The notes beneath the pieces are model-generated. The model did no database searches. It worked only from the letters and a program-made list of their open reading frames with translations, and had not been told where the DNA came from. DNA of 14,586 bases from Bacteroidales bacterium UBA3543 (GTDB lineage: Bacteria; Bacteroidota; Bacteroidia; Bacteroidales; UBA932): NCBI GenBank assembly GCA_002376715.1, contig DFOK01000034.1, forward strand, positions 1 through 14,586, read 5' to 3'. Positions 12,837 through 14,586 of this stretch are shown here, in pieces; position 1 is the stretch's first letter, and each line of letters starts with the position of its first letter. The position numbers and the translations under genes were made by a program.

Positions 12837-14360
12837 ATGAGACATGAATTTCCTTTTGCACTTTTTCTTGTAGCCTTTGCTGCATATACTTTACTGTTGT
12901 TTGTCATCTCCTGGGTGACAAGCAGGAAAGCGGGTTCCAGTTCGTTTTTCTCCGGAGATAGAAAAGCTCCATGGCCTGTTGTGGCGTATGGTATGATTGG
13001 CGCATCCATTTCCGGAGTAACATTCATTTCTGTTCCTGGTAATGTCTGGGTGCAAAATTTCTTCTATATGCCCCTGGTACTCGGTTTTTTTGTAGGCTAC
13101 ATCGTGATAGCAAAGGTGCTGCTCCCTCTTTATTACAAGATGAATCTTACCTCCATCTACACCTATCTTGGAGATAGATTCGGTAGCAGATCACACAAGA
13201 CGGGCACTGCCGTGTTTATGGTTTCGCGCGTCTTAGGGGCTGCATTGAGGATTTTTGTGGTAATTGTAGTGTTTTTCACCTTTATTCCGCAAAGCATGGT
13301 AGAGGCGACTTCACCTCTGACGGTATTCATTCTCATTTCGGCGATATTCCTGATTCTGCTCTATTTTTATACCTTCAAGGGTGGTGTAAAGACCATTATC
13401 TGGACCGATGTACTGCAAACTACATTCATGTTGATAGCTGTCGGTCTGACAATTTATTACATAGGCAAAAATATGGGCTTGAGTTTCGGCCAGTTGTTCT
13501 CGAGCGTGGCAGGCACCATTAATTCCAACCCTGATGCGGTGGGATATGGCCGTCCTTTCACCGCTTGGTTTGACTGGAACTGGAGTCATGGCACCAATGC
13601 CATAAAACAGTTTATATCCGGTATTTTCGTGTCAATTGCAATGACGGGTCTCGACCAGGCTATGATGCAGAAAAATCTTGCCTGCAAGGATATCAAGGCA
13701 GCGCAAAAGAATATGTACACCACATCTATCATAATCGTGGTGGTAAACTACTTCTTCGTGCTCATGGGTGCTCTCCTATGCCTTTATGCACAACATTTGG
13801 GTGGTTTCGAGGCACTCGGAATAACCAAGACAGACCAACTTTTCCCGCTAATTGCAAGCCGGTATTTTGGTATAGGAGCCGGTGTCTTCTTCCTTATTGG
13901 TCTCATTTCAGCCTCTTACCCTAGTGCGGGAGCGGCTATGACTTCACTTACGACCTCTTTTTGCGTAGATATCCTGAAATTCAAGACCCGTACCGACCTT
14001 TCAGAACGACGTAAGGAGAAAATCCGTAAACTGGTGCATGCGGGAGTGGGAGTCGTGTTCCTTTTAATTATCGTAGTGCTCTATCTTGTAAGCAATGATG
14101 CCGTGATCAATCTGCTTTACAAACTCGCATCATACACTTACGGTCCCCTTCTGGGTATATTTTTCTTCGGCATTCTGACAAAGTATCAGGTGCGTGACCG
14201 TGCAGTTCCCTGGATTGCAATTGCAGCTCCCGTGATTTGCTTGATCATCAACTCTTTGGGTAAGAAATTCTTCGGGTTTGACCTTGGATTTACTCTTTTG
14301 ATAGTTAACGGTCTGCTCACCTTTTTCGGAATGTGGCTTTTCAGAGTCAAAACAAGATAA
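12837..14360 (+). CDS. Sodium:solute symporter (SSS family)
   Basis: This 507 aa inner-membrane transporter has about thirteen hydrophobic segments, the usual SSS (PF00474) size and topology. The first core helix carries GMIGASISGVTFISVPGNVW (52-71) and a later helix SASYPSAGAAMTSLTTSF (about 359-376), the places where SSS proteins bind Na+; PVVAYGMIGASISG and YLGDRFGSRSHKTG are also typical. The substrate cannot be read from sequence; relatives carry sialic acid, sugars, proline and other solutes. Its place after murK, murQ and recR makes an amino sugar or muropeptide sugar a reasonable guess. A weak -7-like TAACTTTT at 12819-12826 might add an internal start. It could draw on the Na+ gradient made by the NQR complex encoded upstream. 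Confidence 0.88.
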   Translation: MRHEFPFALFLVAFAAYTLLLFVISWVTSRKAGSSSFFSGDRKAPWPVVAYGMIGASISGVTFISVPGNVWVQNFFYMPLVLGFFVGYIVIAKVLLPLYYKMNLTSIYTYLGDRFGSRSHKTGTAVFMVSRVLGAALRIFVVIVVFFTFIPQSMVEATSPLTVFILISAIFLILLYFYTFKGGVKTIIWTDVLQTTFMLIAVGLTIYYIGKNMGLSFGQLFSSVAGTINSNPDAVGYGRPFTAWFDWNWSHGTNAIKQFISGIFVSIAMTGLDQAMMQKNLACKDIKAAQKNMYTTSIIIVVVNYFFVLMGALLCLYAQHLGGFEALGITKTDQLFPLIASRYFGIGAGVFFLIGLISASYPSAGAAMTSLTTSFCVDILKFKTRTDLSERRKEKIRKLVHAGVGVVFLLIIVVLYLVSNDAVINLLYKLASYTYGPLLGIFFFGILTKYQVRDRAVPWIAIAAPVICLIINSLGKKFFGFDLGFTLLIVNGLLTFFGMWLFRVKTR

Positions 14361-14366
14361 TTTTAT

Positions 14367-14374
14367 TAAATTTG
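14367..14374 (+). promoter_or_regulatory. Promoter -7 box abutting the mqnA start
   Basis: TAAATTTG is an exact -7 consensus match with only 4 bases before the mqnA ATG at 14379. If used, initiation would fall at or within a base or two of the ATG, giving a leaderless mRNA. A -33 box is poor (T-run at 14338-14341, spacer 25), so read-through from the symporter is an alternative. Confidence 0.45.
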
Positions 14375-14378
14375 CAAA

Positions 14379-14586
14379 ATGGTCAGAATTTCGGCAATAA
14401 AATATCTCAATACAATCCCCTTTATCTATGGTCTGGAGAACTCTCCGATTATGGAGGAGATTGTAATGGATTTTTGCTCTCCCGCTGAGTCAGCCGATAA
14501 TCTGCTTTCTGACCGTAGTGATGTGGGCATTGTCCCGGTGGCGATAATTCCCTTACTCCCCGATGCACACATCATATCCGATTTTT
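14379..14586 (+). CDS. mqnA: Chorismate dehydratase MqnA, N-terminal part (cut by window end)
   Basis: The first 69 residues are visible. VRISAIKYLNTIPFIYGL at residues 2-19 is the hallmark N-terminus of MqnA, which dehydrates chorismate to 3-[(1-carboxyvinyl)oxy]benzoate, the first step of the futalosine route to menaquinone. The segment SPAESADNLLSDRSDVGIVP (41-60), followed by VAIIPLLPD, matches the periplasmic-binding-protein-like fold of the family (usually about 250-290 aa). MqnD has a similar fold, but the SAIKYLNTIPF start is MqnA-like. It lies 18 bases after the symporter. The rest is outside the window. Menaquinone is the likely electron acceptor of the NQR complex encoded at the other end. 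Confidence 0.85.
   Translation, partial: MVRISAIKYLNTIPFIYGLENSPIMEEIVMDFCSPAESADNLLSDRSDVGIVPVAIIPLLPDAHIISDF

Noticed and set aside
1..14586. Mobile element, phage or anti-phage system
   Set aside because: Every substantial frame is assigned to metabolism, respiration, transport or repair; no transposase, integrase, terminal inverted repeats or defence genes were seen.

Overview
This window looks like the chromosome of an anaerobic member of the Bacteroidota, most likely Bacteroidales. The main evidence is repeated promoter -7 boxes of the Bacteroidota type (TAnnTTTG), seen upstream of nqrA, the tRNA, the DUF5009 gene, the ferredoxin, murK and mqnA. Supporting evidence is the set of protein families: Na+-NQR, desulfoferrodoxin, a DUF5009 membrane protein and a BadF-type MurK paired with MurQ. 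No transposase, integrase, phage gene or CRISPR array is visible, so the gene content reads as core chromosome.

Layout. (1) 13-6053: promoter, the complete six-gene nqrABCDEF operon, and a strong 13-bp terminator hairpin. It encodes the membrane complex that oxidises NADH, reduces quinone and pumps Na+. (2) 6099-6233: a stand-alone tRNA-Glu(CTC) with its own promoter and terminator. (3) 6235-7515: a DUF5009 (NagX/HGSNAT-like) multi-pass membrane protein, ending at a probable bidirectional terminator. (4) 7557-8225, minus strand: a two-iron desulfoferrodoxin and, upstream of it, a small ferredoxin with one atypical cluster motif; together they look like an oxygen-defence pair. (5) 8182-8584: a 403-base divergent intergenic region holding four tandem 29-bp units, each an imperfect dyad, immediately upstream of the next promoter. 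(6) 8585-10440: a rhamnulose-1-phosphate aldolase followed by two half-size ChrA-type transporters, the latter two overlapping by ATGA. (7) 10458-14586: murK, murQ, recR and a Na+/solute symporter packed with 5-16 base gaps, then the start of mqnA (futalosine-route menaquinone synthesis), cut by the window end.

How the genes may work together (inference). Na+-NQR makes a sodium gradient, the SSS symporter could spend it on solute uptake, and MqnA makes the precursor of the menaquinone that NQR reduces. MurK and MurQ would convert N-acetylmuramic acid to GlcNAc-6-phosphate. The DUF5009 protein belongs to a family linked to amino-sugar uptake, so it and the SSS protein are two candidate importers near the MurNAc genes.

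The most unusual item is the 29-bp dyad array at 8407-8522, which contains a compensatory base change. Other items worth a second look are a cysteine-rich tail on NqrC, a ferredoxin with only three cysteines in its first motif, a reversed 11-24 base pair in the tRNA-Glu, a possibly leaderless mqnA, and strong Shine-Dalgarno sequences at selected internal operon genes.
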